Positions 19,267 to 29,257 of a stretch of 64,000 nt of DNA are shown piece by piece. The notes under the pieces were generated by a model. It saw only the letters and a list, made by a program, of their open reading frames with translations, had not been told where the DNA came from and did not search any database. The position numbers were made by a program, and so were the translations under genes. Every line of letters starts with the position of its first letter. Position 1 is the stretch's first letter. Origin of the DNA: Paramoeba atlantica (taxonomy: Eukaryota; Discosea); assembly GCA_977017575.1 (NCBI GenBank), contig CDRNVI010000002.1, positions 930,001 to 994,000 of the forward strand. Direction: 5' to 3'.

Positions 19267-20208
19267 ATGTCACCGCGCCGGTCATTCACTGGGCGATACA
19301 TGGACATTATGGAGGCATTACGGCGCTTGGAGAGCGCTCAACCAAAACTCATTGAGGTAGGGCGTCCAACTCCGCAACTTGTGGTTTCGTTTGGTGGATC
19401 GGGAGCACTGGTAACGTATAGCCTGGGTGTGGCCCAGTGGCTGTTGGAGAACAGAGGCGATTTACTAAATCAGTGGTACTTTGTGGGTTCTGGCACCGGA
19501 GTGCTCCCCGCCGTTGCCCTTCCTTTAGCCGTGCAGAAAAAAGAGCCTCACTTGTTACGCGAGATATCCAAGTACGTCGTACAGCAGGCTCCACGTCACG
19601 TCTTTGATGAGGATCTTCGCCGTAAGTATATTCTGGACGGCCTGCGAAAATTTGTTCCAGAGGATGCTCATTGCGTACTTGAGGGGCGGGTGTGTCTATT
19701 TGCTCACATTAACTTCGAATTTATCATTGGACGTACCCACGAGGATCTTCCAAACTCTTCTATTTTGTACGGGAATCCGTTAATTAAGTGGGACTCATCT
19801 GCGGAGTTATCGCAATGTATGGATGCCGCCATGGTGCCTTACCGAACGCACTCTATAGATTTTAGAGGTATACCACTTCTCTCGGCGACCAAATATTCTC
19901 TTTCCTCGGAGGTGAGTTCTCATTTGCGCCACGTTTATGTACACGGATATGCCGGGAATGCCATTCGTACATCTCATACTCGGCACAATTATGTATTTGG
20001 TCGTCATGGTACTCTGGCGAATACATCCGTTTCTTTCAGAAGACAATTTTGGGCAAATTGTTTTCCTGGATGGTCAAAACAGGTCCTAGAATCTTCGTAT
20101 CACGCGGGTTATCGCGACGCTTCAAGGTATCATCGATGGGAGGAGGACCCTTACTATCGTGCAAGAGGGTTGTCAGAGGTTGAGTTCGCGGAAGCCATCA
20201 AAAATTGA
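19267..20208 (+). CDS. Patatin-like phospholipase-fold protein, probable pseudoenzyme
   Basis: A 313-residue protein. Seen: VVSFGGSGALVTYSLGVAQWL at about 39-59 matches the oxyanion-hole strand and helix of patatin/PNPLA lipases, and WYFVGSGTGVLPAVAL at 70-85 lies where the nucleophile elbow G-x-S-x-G should be. Here the elbow is G-S-G-T-G (74-78), so glycine replaces the catalytic serine. The later DG[GA] carrying the catalytic aspartate is not visible either; the matching place reads LLSATKYSLSSEV. The fold is likely, lipase activity is not. First ATG is at 19267, shortly after a pyrimidine-rich tract. Role unknown; binding lipid without hydrolysis is one possibility. Confidence 0.65.
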   Translation: MSPRRSFTGRYMDIMEALRRLESAQPKLIEVGRPTPQLVVSFGGSGALVTYSLGVAQWLLENRGDLLNQWYFVGSGTGVLPAVALPLAVQKKEPHLLREISKYVVQQAPRHVFDEDLRRKYILDGLRKFVPEDAHCVLEGRVCLFAHINFEFIIGRTHEDLPNSSILYGNPLIKWDSSAELSQCMDAAMVPYRTHSIDFRGIPLLSATKYSLSSEVSSHLRHVYVHGYAGNAIRTSHTRHNYVFGRHGTLANTSVSFRRQFWANCFPGWSKQVLESSYHAGYRDASRYHRWEEDPYYRARGLSEVEFAEAIKN

Positions 20209-20374
20209 AATACACCAATGCTCTACCTGCCTACACATCTTTGTAATAACCTGAACATCTTACTTCTTCTGTAAAGTTTTTGATTTCTTCGTACTGCCTT
20301 TTTCTTTCAGTTACACTTCGTATATTACTTCGTAGTATTTTCTCTTGATTCTGCTCTCTTTGCACCTGATCTGA

Positions 20375-22579
20375 ATGAACGCTGTAGAATCTCTACTCGC
20401 CAAGCTCGGCTTGGATCGCTACAACTCGAATTTCCGCCGCGGTCAAGTCGATCGCGTTGCCACGCTCCGTTCCATGAGTGACGGGGAACTCACTCGTCTC
20501 GTTCCCCACGCCTCCGACCGCTCCACCCTTCAACGCGCGTTGCACCGCACCCCCACCCCGACCACCACACGAAAGCCCAAAGACGACAAGAAACACGGCA
20601 CTGGACCCCTACTCCGTACCTTCCCCAGCCATGAGTCTAACCCTCCCTCAAGCACTCGTCCCTCCGATCCCACCAAAGGTTCTCGCAACCGTTCTTCCCG
20701 AAATCCCCCATCCCAAAACACCCATGGCCGCCGTAGCAACAACCACCCCTCCTCTTCCTCCTCCTCCCCCACCCTCCCACCTGTGTGTCGTGCCTTTCAC
20801 ACCCCCACCGGGTGTCCCCGAGGAACACGTTGTCCGTACCGACACAGTGATTCTCCTATCCCCAACAACAACAACAACGATCTCCCCATCTCTTCTTCTT
20901 CTTCCCCTACGACTACCCCCACTACCCGTGCTGCCCCGGTGTGTCGTAACTTCAACTCCCCACACGGGTGCGTCTCCGGCCAAGGGTGTCGGTACCGTCA
21001 CGTGGTGTTACGACAGGGGGAGAAGACGAAGGCGGAGAACGGCAGTAGCAGCAGCACCCCCACAACAGCAGCAATAGCCCATGAGGAGAACCCCAAGAAG
21101 AGCCACAGCCGTCCCGCCGGGGTGTGTCATAACTTTAACAGCCCGGAGGGGTGTGGCCGAGGGGAGGGGTGTCGGTATTTTCACATGAGCTATGAGGAGG
21201 CGCAGAAGGTGTTGCCGGGAGCTGGGGAGGTTGCCGCGGGGATGGCCACGACGGCAGTGATGACCCCGGGGAGTGAGGGGACGGGGGAGGGTGGTGTCGT
21301 CCCTCCACGGTTTCCTCCACGGTGGGGTCCACGGGAGGGGGATGCGGAGATTACGGTGACGATTCCCGCGTACAAGGTGAAGCTGTTGTTGGGGAATGGA
21401 GCCGCCGCGTTGGTGGGGATTAACAAACGGCATAATGTGGTGAATAGTGAGATTCCTCACCCGGAGGATTTTACGTCCAACATTTCCTTCTCGTTGTATG
21501 GGGCGTTGGAGTCGTTGGAGGCGGCGAAGGAGGAGGTGCAGCATTTGGTCGGAATCACTAAGGAGAAGGAGGCACAGAATCGGCTGGATTATCTTCTGCA
21601 CCAGTCCCAGCGTAATGTGCACACGATGGAAATTTTGGGTGTCGCGAATGTGCGCCACCAAGGTACAGAACGTGAGCTCCCGGAGCCCATTCTGCGTCAA
21701 ATCGCCAGTAAGTTTTCCTACCGCTCCCCAGAGCTCCATGTCAAGGAGTATTTCATTGTCGTCGACGCCATGGACAACAAACGTATCCAGCTTCTGGACG
21801 TCATTCTCAGTTATATGGAGAACCGTGTCCAAAGTGTGGTATTCTGTGCAGCAGAGAAGATTGACACCGTGACAGCACTCAGCGAGCGAACTGCGGGGAT
21901 TGCCCCGTTTGGGGGTTTCACCACTCCCACCTCCCTGAAACCACCCTCGGGCCAGAGTGATGGTGTGGAGAGTAAGATCCACCGCATGACGCAGCTGGAG
22001 AAATTTAAGCTCGGGGTCGATACGGCATCACCAGTAGGGGGTCAGGGATCCGCGGGTGTGGTAGCGCAACGTCTGCTCGTCACCACAGATGACTACGCCC
22101 GGTACGCTCGTACTCACACGGTTCCCTATGTTAATCTTGTGCTCCATTACAATTTCCCTGCCAACAAGGAGGCGTACCTTCTACGACGCCGGCTACTCGG
22201 TCGTGGGCTCGAGACTCGGGGCTGCAGTATTCTATTTGTGTATGAACGGGAGCAGTACAAAATTAAACAGCTCCAGGGTTGTGCGACTCTGGAAGAGTTG
22301 AAGCTGGAGAACCTTCCGGAGCAAATGATGAACATTGCCGAGGCGCTTTCGGTGGAGACAAAGGAGAGTCCGTACGTGCAGTATTCTCAAGTAGAGCCGA
22401 TGGGGATGAACTGGAAAGAGGATATCTACCGGAGGGCAGAGGAGAAGGCCGCGGGGCGTGTAGCGAAGGAAAAGGCCAAAGAGGAGGAAAAACTAGCAAA
22501 GGAGAAAGAAAAACAGGAAAGAGAACGCGAACGGCAAGAAAAGGAGCTCGAAAAAGTTGCACAACCTGTACAAGCTTAG
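20375..22579 (+). CDS. RNA-binding protein with SAM-like, three CCCH, KH-like and helicase-lobe-like regions
   Basis: A 734-residue protein. Seen: a SAM-like helical domain at 3-60; a Ser/Pro/Asn-rich linker; three CX8CX5CX3H zinc fingers (C138-H157, C190-H209, C251-H270); a KH-like segment at about 325-395 (ITVTIPAYKVKLLLGNGAAALVGI...); and at about 455-650 a segment resembling lobe 2 of a DEAD-box helicase (VQSVVFCAAEKIDTVTAL, LLVTTDDYARYARTHTVPYV, LHYNFP). No lobe 1 is present, so helicase activity is not expected. The tail is a Lys/Glu-rich coil. CCCH proteins of kinetoplastids regulate mRNA stability and translation; that role is inferred. C-rich early, G-rich around 21170-21430. Confidence 0.75.
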   Translation: MNAVESLLAKLGLDRYNSNFRRGQVDRVATLRSMSDGELTRLVPHASDRSTLQRALHRTPTPTTTRKPKDDKKHGTGPLLRTFPSHESNPPSSTRPSDPTKGSRNRSSRNPPSQNTHGRRSNNHPSSSSSSPTLPPVCRAFHTPTGCPRGTRCPYRHSDSPIPNNNNNDLPISSSSSPTTTPTTRAAPVCRNFNSPHGCVSGQGCRYRHVVLRQGEKTKAENGSSSSTPTTAAIAHEENPKKSHSRPAGVCHNFNSPEGCGRGEGCRYFHMSYEEAQKVLPGAGEVAAGMATTAVMTPGSEGTGEGGVVPPRFPPRWGPREGDAEITVTIPAYKVKLLLGNGAAALVGINKRHNVVNSEIPHPEDFTSNISFSLYGALESLEAAKEEVQHLVGITKEKEAQNRLDYLLHQSQRNVHTMEILGVANVRHQGTERELPEPILRQIASKFSYRSPELHVKEYFIVVDAMDNKRIQLLDVILSYMENRVQSVVFCAAEKIDTVTALSERTAGIAPFGGFTTPTSLKPPSGQSDGVESKIHRMTQLEKFKLGVDTASPVGGQGSAGVVAQRLLVTTDDYARYARTHTVPYVNLVLHYNFPANKEAYLLRRRLLGRGLETRGCSILFVYEREQYKIKQLQGCATLEELKLENLPEQMMNIAEALSVETKESPYVQYSQVEPMGMNWKEDIYRRAEEKAAGRVAKEKAKEEEKLAKEKEKQERERERQEKELEKVAQPVQA

Positions 22580-23117
22580 ATTCTGTTTTACAAGTTCTCA
22601 TGATTCAGGAAACAATTTTACGCTGATGGCCATTTTCGCTTTTGCTATGTATTACATTTTTCGAGATTTATTATGGGTACATACTTGCAGCAAAATTATT
22701 CAGAAAAGGGGAACTCCTGTTGTGTGTAAATCATTGTATAAGCGCATGCGTCGTTTCCTTTAACATTAAATTGCGAACGATTGGAATTTTTACTTTAACC
22801 GACTATTTCTCATCGCCTCTGTATTCAAACAAGATGCATACTGGATAGTATAGAACGTCATATTTTTAACCTTGCTGGTGCTCACTGACACTACTGTGAG
22901 GACTGCACAGGGTATACTTGATAAGATATTTTACAAGGAATGGGAGCGCTTTTGTCTGCCACACTACGTGCTAAGCAGCATTCAGTATGAGAAAAGCATA
23001 TTCCAGCTTAATTTACATTGGCAATTCAACGCCACTACACCCTCTTTCTCCTTGATTTCTCAAACAACCATTTTTCTTCAAAAGCATTATTTTTTTCTAT
23101 TTCATCGTTCTTATACC
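22580..23117. other. Intergenic stretch before eL13
   Basis: About 540 bases with no gene. The last 80 bases (from about 23035) are strongly pyrimidine-rich and end with AG near 23082, a plausible trans-splice acceptor for the eL13 ATG at 23118. An open frame from 22872 merely extends the eL13 frame upstream. Confidence 0.5.
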
Positions 23118-23822
23118 ATGGTACGCCACAACAACCGCATCGTTAAAAACCACTTCCGGTACCACTGGCACCCGGAGGCGAGTCAAAAAGGTCACGTCAA
23201 AGTCCTCCTCGGTCAAGCCAAGGCAGCGCAACGACGTCGGGAGCAGCGCAAGAAAAAAGCCCTCGCCGTCTTCCCCCGACCCGTTAGCGGTCCGCTGCGT
23301 CCCGTGACCCGCTGTGAGACCATTCGGTACAACATGAAACGTCGTCTCGGTCGTGGCTTCACCAAGGAGGAGCTTAAAGCGGTTGGGCTTTGCCCGGCCT
23401 ACGCGCGCACCATTGGGGTATCCGTCGACCACCGCCGGGTGAATAAAAGCGAGGAGGGGTTACAGGAGAATATTACCCGGCTGAAGGAGTACCTCTCCCG
23501 GCTCGTGGTCCTCCCCCGCAAGGCACGTAAGGTGCCAAAGAGCAAACAGGCGGCGGAGGGCAAGACGAAGGTAGGGAAAGGGGAGATGGTGGATCTTACC
23601 CAGGTCGCACAGGACCGTACCCGGAAGAGTCCTCTCCTGCTTGAGACGCAGACAGTGCCGCGGGAGGCCCCTCGGGAGCTTACGGAGCAGGAGAAGAAGA
23701 GGCACATCTTCCAGTTTCTACGTAAGAGCTACCGAGATGAGTACCTTGTGGGTGTGCGTGAGGCTCGTGCGAAGGCGAAGGAGGAGAAGGCGGCGGAGGA
23801 GGCTGCAGGGAAGAAGAAGTAA
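23118..23822 (+). CDS. RPL13: 60S ribosomal protein eL13
   Basis: A 234-residue eL13, a component of the large cytosolic ribosomal subunit. Seen: MVRHNNRIVKNHFRYHWHPE at the start, matching the family's N-H-F-x-K-x-W N-terminus, a long basic helix, RPVTRCETIRYNMKRRLGRG, GFTKEELKAVGL, and YARTIGVSVDHRR with R-x-N-x-S, all in family order. The frame is open further upstream, but the family start and the in-context ATG (ACCATGG) place the start at 23118. The gene is GC-rich, C-ending early and G-ending late, and closes with a Lys/Ala/Glu tail. Confidence 0.95.
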   Translation: MVRHNNRIVKNHFRYHWHPEASQKGHVKVLLGQAKAAQRRREQRKKKALAVFPRPVSGPLRPVTRCETIRYNMKRRLGRGFTKEELKAVGLCPAYARTIGVSVDHRRVNKSEEGLQENITRLKEYLSRLVVLPRKARKVPKSKQAAEGKTKVGKGEMVDLTQVAQDRTRKSPLLLETQTVPREAPRELTEQEKKRHIFQFLRKSYRDEYLVGVREARAKAKEEKAAEEAAGKKK

Positions 23823-24233
23823 AGTTGGGTGTAAGGAAAGCGTGGTAATGTGGAAAGATGATGGGAAGTGAGTTTCGTGTTGTGTAAAACATGTTTTAAT
23901 ACATTCATTTATTCAATTTTGATATGAATTGAATGCCGAGATGTGAAAATTTGTTTACTTTGACTAAATAAAATGGACTATTTTACAAAAACTAAACGTG
24001 TTTTCTTCTATTTTCACCACTGGGTCAGCTCATGAAACCGGGCCTTGGTCTAAATGCATCTGATTCCTCGTTTTGAGCGAGACCTAGAAATGCTGCTTAT
24101 AGATGTTGCTGTTGCACGATGGTAATAGTGGGTCGGATACTGTAGATGGGGGCTCTTGCTCCTATTTAGACACGTCTTATCATCGCACCAATCGCCTTCT
24201 CGATTTTAATACACAGTATATTTGGTCACATTA
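23823..24233. other. Intergenic stretch
   Basis: About 410 bases with no gene or repeat recognised. An ACAG near 24213 shortly before the next ATG could be a trans-splice acceptor. Confidence 0.4.
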
Positions 24234-26747
24234 ATGACAAAGGATAGTTTTACCCGATCAGACAATGGCCCGGACCAAATTTCTATGGACTACAACTTGT
24301 CAATTGATGCAATAGAGTCCTTATCATTGGAACGTAAGGATCCGGGAGGGAATTTCCTGACAGATTCGATAAGCAATGCTTCTGCGGATCGTGTAGAAGT
24401 CCAGAACGAAGCAAGTGAATGTCACATTTCGCAAACATCGACAAACGTCGGCACACTTGTCCTGGAAACCGAAATCTCAGACCGCGCAAACGATGACACT
24501 GCTCCTCCTCTGTCATGCCCTTGTTCCGATACTGATGATCAAGTATCAAAGCGAGTGCCTTCGGTAAATTCACAATACAGCTGTTTTCAAGAAGGGGCAA
24601 CGCAACTAGAAAAGGTTTCTTTTTATGCTGAAAATTTACTTGACTCATTGGACTCGCTACGCACTCGTTTGACCTCTTTGTTGTCAGAATATCACGAACG
24701 AAAAAAGTTACTTGATTATCTCAAGCGTCAACTTGCTAAGACGCAACATTTTTGTCGCGTATTGCGTTACCACATGCAACAGATAGTGCTTGAGAAGCAT
24801 CATACCCAAAGCTTGATGCGTGATCCTGTGAATTCCGATGCTTATCAAAATGCTCACAAGGCGCTCGAGCAAACTTTGCAGCGGATTTCGAATTATGATA
24901 ACAAGCAAAAAAGTGACTTACAGCTGAACACTGCTGTATCTTCATCGAAGGACTCTTCAGAAAAAATAGCTACATTATCGTCGCAAGACGCAGAAACTAG
25001 CTCGTCTATGAATATGCCACGATTACATGGCTCTGATCCGAATAGCAAGGAAGTAAAATTGCTAATTCATCAGCTTCATGACGTATACAACGCGCTTATG
25101 GCGCATGCTGGTCTGCGCTTGAGTAGTTTTTTGAAAGCACGCGTTACAAGGCAACAAAATGATGCTTTTGAATCAAGCTCCTCCGATAATTTTTTAGGAG
25201 AACATCGGTTCCTTGTTCTCCTACTAGGGAAGCTTAATTACGCATCTCTTTCGGAAACACTTCAACATTACGCGAGTTTTCAATGTGCTAAATACCGTGA
25301 AGTGTTTCACAAATACGCGATTTTTCTGTTGGCTGCGTCATTAGAATACAAAAAAGAAATTAGTGACTCGGAGAGGAAGTCTCATAATTTATTTGAAAAG
25401 TCAGCTTTGCTTCAGGGAGCTGATCCAGTAGCTCACAGTGTGTCATACGTAGTTTCACATTTGAGATATCAGCCATTACTTGAATCACTTTCTTATTCGG
25501 ATATTCTCGACTCCAGAACTAACGGCAAGCGTCTTACACACTTCGAAACGGTCTTTCAGTGTCTAGTGAACCTTCTCCTGGACCTCACACATTATGAATA
25601 TCACTGCTTAACATCTTTGACTTCTGTAATAGAATCTGTCGAACCATACTTATCAGTCATGTTTGATCCGCTTCTCACAGAATTGTGCAAAATACACAAT
25701 ATCTGGGTGGATTCAACTGATGACTATGTCGCGTTGTTGCACGTCATTCGGTGCATTGAGAAGACCATGGCGAATCCCAGTATGAAAATCTTTAATGCTT
25801 CTATTTGGAAAGTGATGCACAAAAATAGTTGCGAAACTTTATTTACCGTTTTTCAAGGCCAGACTGAAAGTCTGCGTTCGATACGAGAGGAGACATCATT
25901 GGAAATTCCATGGCATAGAGTTTCTGTGTTACCCAGTACAGCGCGCTACGCAGAGTTTACTGCGTCCCTTTTACGATTTTGCATATTATTTCGTGAAACG
26001 AAGTGCAGGACAAGTGTACAGGACACGTATGTTTCCTCGGATAATAATCTTCAAGATTGTAATCATATCACGGCGAATGGGGACAAAAAACCATTACATC
26101 ATGATAGTTGCACTACGGGCACGTCTTCTAAACAGACTGAGATGAATTGTTTAGGCTCAAGAGTAGGCACAGAATCTATTTTTGTTGACTCTTCGGTTCG
26201 ATTACGTTCTCAGGTAGCCTTTACGTATGCCCCGGCTGCACTTCTGTTTCCTTTACACGACTCGTTATCGGCCTTCGTAAGTTACGCTTGGAGTATTTTT
26301 GAGCAGTTTATTATTTTTGTATCTCGACTTATACCAACGGAAAGATCTGTGGAACGCTGGCTGCTGAATAATTACTATCACGTAGTATTGGTGTACAAGG
26401 AGAGAGGGATTCCCCAATGGCGAGAGCAGTATCCTATCTTGAAACAGCTTGATGAACGAGTTCGATTGTATCAGGAACACCTTATGGAAGATTGCTTAAA
26501 CAAATTTTCAATAACTTCAGAGACACACTTGGAAGATGAATGGAGACAAGTTATGAACTCGCAGTATCATGAACGTTTCAGTCATAATTTTGGTTCTTCG
26601 GATATGGGAAAGCTTTTCTACTCAGCTCTTACTAGTGACCTAGTTCATGCCGATTCTAGAGAGGAGCTGTCAAAACTTTGTGCAGAAAAAATAGTTTTTC
26701 ACAGCGAACACTCTGAAAATCGGGAGTCTTATAGTGTGCCACCTTAA
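24234..26747 (+). CDS. Large helical protein, possible COG complex subunit 3
   Basis: An 837-residue, mostly helical protein with no catalytic motif. Seen: a disordered acidic N-terminus (1-120), a heptad-like coiled segment at about 125-225 (FYAENLLDSLDSLRTRLTSL, then KKLLDYLKRQLAKTQHF), then long helical regions with repeated Leu/His/Tyr patterns. The layout, a coil followed by a helical bundle starting around the segment EHRFLVLLLGKLNYASL, resembles Cog3/Sec34 of the Golgi tethering complex. The match is by pattern only. Exocyst or other CATCHR-family tethers are alternatives. No sign of truncation. Confidence 0.5.
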   Translation: MTKDSFTRSDNGPDQISMDYNLSIDAIESLSLERKDPGGNFLTDSISNASADRVEVQNEASECHISQTSTNVGTLVLETEISDRANDDTAPPLSCPCSDTDDQVSKRVPSVNSQYSCFQEGATQLEKVSFYAENLLDSLDSLRTRLTSLLSEYHERKKLLDYLKRQLAKTQHFCRVLRYHMQQIVLEKHHTQSLMRDPVNSDAYQNAHKALEQTLQRISNYDNKQKSDLQLNTAVSSSKDSSEKIATLSSQDAETSSSMNMPRLHGSDPNSKEVKLLIHQLHDVYNALMAHAGLRLSSFLKARVTRQQNDAFESSSSDNFLGEHRFLVLLLGKLNYASLSETLQHYASFQCAKYREVFHKYAIFLLAASLEYKKEISDSERKSHNLFEKSALLQGADPVAHSVSYVVSHLRYQPLLESLSYSDILDSRTNGKRLTHFETVFQCLVNLLLDLTHYEYHCLTSLTSVIESVEPYLSVMFDPLLTELCKIHNIWVDSTDDYVALLHVIRCIEKTMANPSMKIFNASIWKVMHKNSCETLFTVFQGQTESLRSIREETSLEIPWHRVSVLPSTARYAEFTASLLRFCILFRETKCRTSVQDTYVSSDNNLQDCNHITANGDKKPLHHDSCTTGTSSKQTEMNCLGSRVGTESIFVDSSVRLRSQVAFTYAPAALLFPLHDSLSAFVSYAWSIFEQFIIFVSRLIPTERSVERWLLNNYYHVVLVYKERGIPQWREQYPILKQLDERVRLYQEHLMEDCLNKFSITSETHLEDEWRQVMNSQYHERFSHNFGSSDMGKLFYSALTSDLVHADSREELSKLCAEKIVFHSEHSENRESYSVPP

Positions 26748-26835
26748 AATTCACGAAATCTTCGCAATAATGTCATAGATCTGATACCTTGGGGTAAATA
26801 TCGGGATTCAGCCCTCTTAGATTCTTGTAGCAACA

Positions 26836-26945
26836 TCATACTGTTCCTACAATCTGGTACTTCATTCTGATTTTATGAATTCATTAAACCTCATACTGTT
26901 CCTACAATCTGATACTACATTCTGATTTTATGAATTCATTAAACA
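26836..26945. repeat. 55-bp tandem duplication
   Basis: Two head-to-tail copies of a unit starting TCATACTGTTCCTACAATCT and ending TGAATTCATTAAAC, differing at about two positions. Probably in the 3' untranslated region of the preceding gene. Confidence 0.9.
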
Positions 26946-27957
26946 TCATAGGACACTGCAAGTTTACCCTCCCGGTGGATGGCACGAAATGGCACAGGAT
27001 GGCGCGGCGAGTCTAGTTTCAGGAGGAATCGTCATCCTCCTAAGTAGCATTTTAAATAGGAATAAATTTTCTGATGCTCTTTTGTAGTTTTGTATATGGT
27101 TTGATAATTCATAATTTGGAGGTGTCTTTACGTCACGAGTGGGGAGGTAAGTAAGCACAATCTTCCAGCTACCCTAATCTCCTCTTGCGAAAAAAGCGTG
27201 GTCGTAGTGATGATGAATTGAAGCAAACTAACTTAGACCATTTCATTGTTTATGATAAGAATTGTACCGAAAGAATGGCTTCTTCTGATTCTCTTCACCT
27301 CACTATCCTCGAGTCATGAACTCATATGAACTTATGGGAGAGAAATAACGTAAGATAAAAAAACGTTAACCACCGCGTTTAATGGAGCGACTACAAACTT
27401 GTACTTACAGTTGCTACCGCTTATGAGTGCCCCCAATTCTGGTACGCTTATGAGTTCCTTTTTCTAAGGCGAATGTTTTTGTACCTACTTTTTGCGAAGC
27501 GATCTTTTTTTTGCACAGAACCAAAATTCATAAAAATCCCAACAACCCTACGTCAGGCTGCTCTACAGACTCGCTCACTGAGCGGATAATCATTTTAGCG
27601 CCAGTATTATTGTCGAAGACAACCCGCGGCGCTAAGCACCGCGGGCCCGAATTTTCGTTTTTTTATGGCTCGAATTCTGGTCTGGTACGCTTATGAGCTC
27701 CTTTTTCTAAAAACCGGGGAACTCATAAGCAGGAGGGGTATAGTGCTTGGAACCACCCCGCCTTTTCTTGTAAACGGGTACCAAGATCCACATGAAGACG
27801 AGCGCCAAAGGTCCTCATTGTGCCAAAAATCTTCGCTCTGGATGGCACAGGATGGCACAGGATAGCACCGAATGGCACAGGATTGCACAGGATAAGTGCA
27901 TAGTGTCCATAGACCACCATAATTCCATAAACAAACGTAATTCGGTCCAATTTTTTG

Positions 27958-28347
27958 ACTAAACCACATACCCGTTCAAAAAATACCTATACCTTGGATA
28001 ACATACCGGGGGGGTATGTTATTCTGACCTGCGACAGTTAACATACCCCCCCTCATTTTTTTTGTGCAACAGTACAAAAATCTAACCGTACTATCACGTA
28101 CTTTTTTAACAAAATGTTTCTTTTATGCGTTTTTAGATGTAATTTTAGATGTAATTTTAGATGTAATTTTATACGTTTTAGCATTTAGTACTACACGCGG
28201 TACATCTTTAGATACAGGTTCTACTGTGAGAGTGATTCTTTTCTTTCCTATTTCATTACCAGTCTACTTAACATACCTATACCTTGATAACATACCTATA
28301 CCTTGATAACATACCGGGGGGTATGTTAAATGGGTATGTGGTTTAGT
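27958..28347. mobile_element. MITE-like element with 16-bp perfect inverted ends
   Basis: The left end ACTAAACCACATACCC and right end GGGTATGTGGTTTAGT are exact inverted copies. Inside each end lies a second inverted motif, CATACCGGGGGGTATG, plus CCTATACCTTGATAACATAC, tandemly doubled on the right. The core holds three 12-base units of TTTTAGATGTAA. No transposase. It ends eight bases before the ATG of the LRR gene at 28356, so it supplies that gene's 5' leader. Confidence 0.7.
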
Positions 28348-28355
28348 TCTTTTTC

Positions 28356-28988
28356 ATGGCGCTCTTGATAAACTCTCTTAAACTATTTCAGAATATGTAT
28401 TGCTCTGATATCCCCGCTAGTTCTCGAAAAGGCAAGGTATCGGCGGCTAACCTACCTTCACAATATGCCTTATCTCTTATGATACAAAGTCTTGAGGTCC
28501 GTCCAAAAAACTGGAATGTAGAAACGCCAGCGAACGAGTGGCCCGGAGTAACGCTAAATTCCCGCTCTGAAGTGGACACCATTATTTGGCGAAACAAAGG
28601 TCTTGTAGGAATAATTCTATGGAAGTATTTACCATCCTCCATCAAAGTATTCGATTGTGGTCTGGACGCTTATATGTCACGCAATCGTCTTACCGGGGAA
28701 GTCGATTTTTCATTGCTTCCCGGCAATTTGGAGGAACTTCACTTGGACTTCAATGAGTTTTACGGTCCTGTACAAACGAATTTATTTCCTTCATCTTTAC
28801 GGATACTAGAGTTGCAGTGCAACAGCTTTTCGGGGAAAATAGATTTTACAACGCTGCCACCATCGATGATCAAGATTAATGTGCAGCACAATGCAGCACT
28901 GGTGGGTACTTTCATTAAAGCGCAATCTCCAGATTTTACTTTGTTTTGTTCGGGGACAGGTATCACAGTACTTAGTAGGGACTGGTAA
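28356..28988 (+). CDS. LRR protein, family member 5
   Basis: A 210-residue family member. Seen: a moderately hydrophobic N-terminus (MALLINSLKLFQNMYCSDIP), the block RKGKVSAANLPSQYALSLMI, and an N-cap NWNVETPANEWPGVTLN in which both cap cysteines are absent, so this copy has lost the cap disulfide. Four LRRs follow (LRILELQCNSFSGKIDF and similar). The C-terminus diverges from the other members. The leader is provided by the MITE-like element directly upstream. The frame is intact, so a functional but diverged copy is likely. Confidence 0.72.
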   Translation: MALLINSLKLFQNMYCSDIPASSRKGKVSAANLPSQYALSLMIQSLEVRPKNWNVETPANEWPGVTLNSRSEVDTIIWRNKGLVGIILWKYLPSSIKVFDCGLDAYMSRNRLTGEVDFSLLPGNLEELHLDFNEFYGPVQTNLFPSSLRILELQCNSFSGKIDFTTLPPSMIKINVQHNAALVGTFIKAQSPDFTLFCSGTGITVLSRDW

Positions 28989-29257
28989 GTGACGAGAGTT
29001 TTCTACTGTTTGGCATGGACTTCGATGTTCTTGAAAGTGTAGTTTGCCCTAAGGGCAGATTTCTAATCGACGAAAGGGTAATTTAAAGGTTCTGCTTTCG
29101 CTCCTTTTTTTCTTGTGGCAAATGTCTGCTTTTTATGAAGTCTATTTTTTTAGTGATAGTTTATCTATAAAGATACTTTAAATTTGATTACTTTACGATT
29201 CATGCATGTATAAACTGTTCTTAGGCAACGTATTTTAATAGATCTTTGTTCTGTTTG

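Larger units (their letters stand above)
26748..28355. other. Repeat-rich intergenic stretch
   Basis: About 1.6 kb with no supported gene. It holds a 55-bp tandem duplication (26836-26945), scattered GGATGGCACAGGATGGCAC-type repeats near 26970 and 27840-27890, a CCCGCGGCGCTAAGCACCGCGGG palindrome near 27630, a repeated GGTACGCTTATGAG segment (about 27440 and 27685) and a MITE-like element (27958-28347). Confidence 0.6.
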
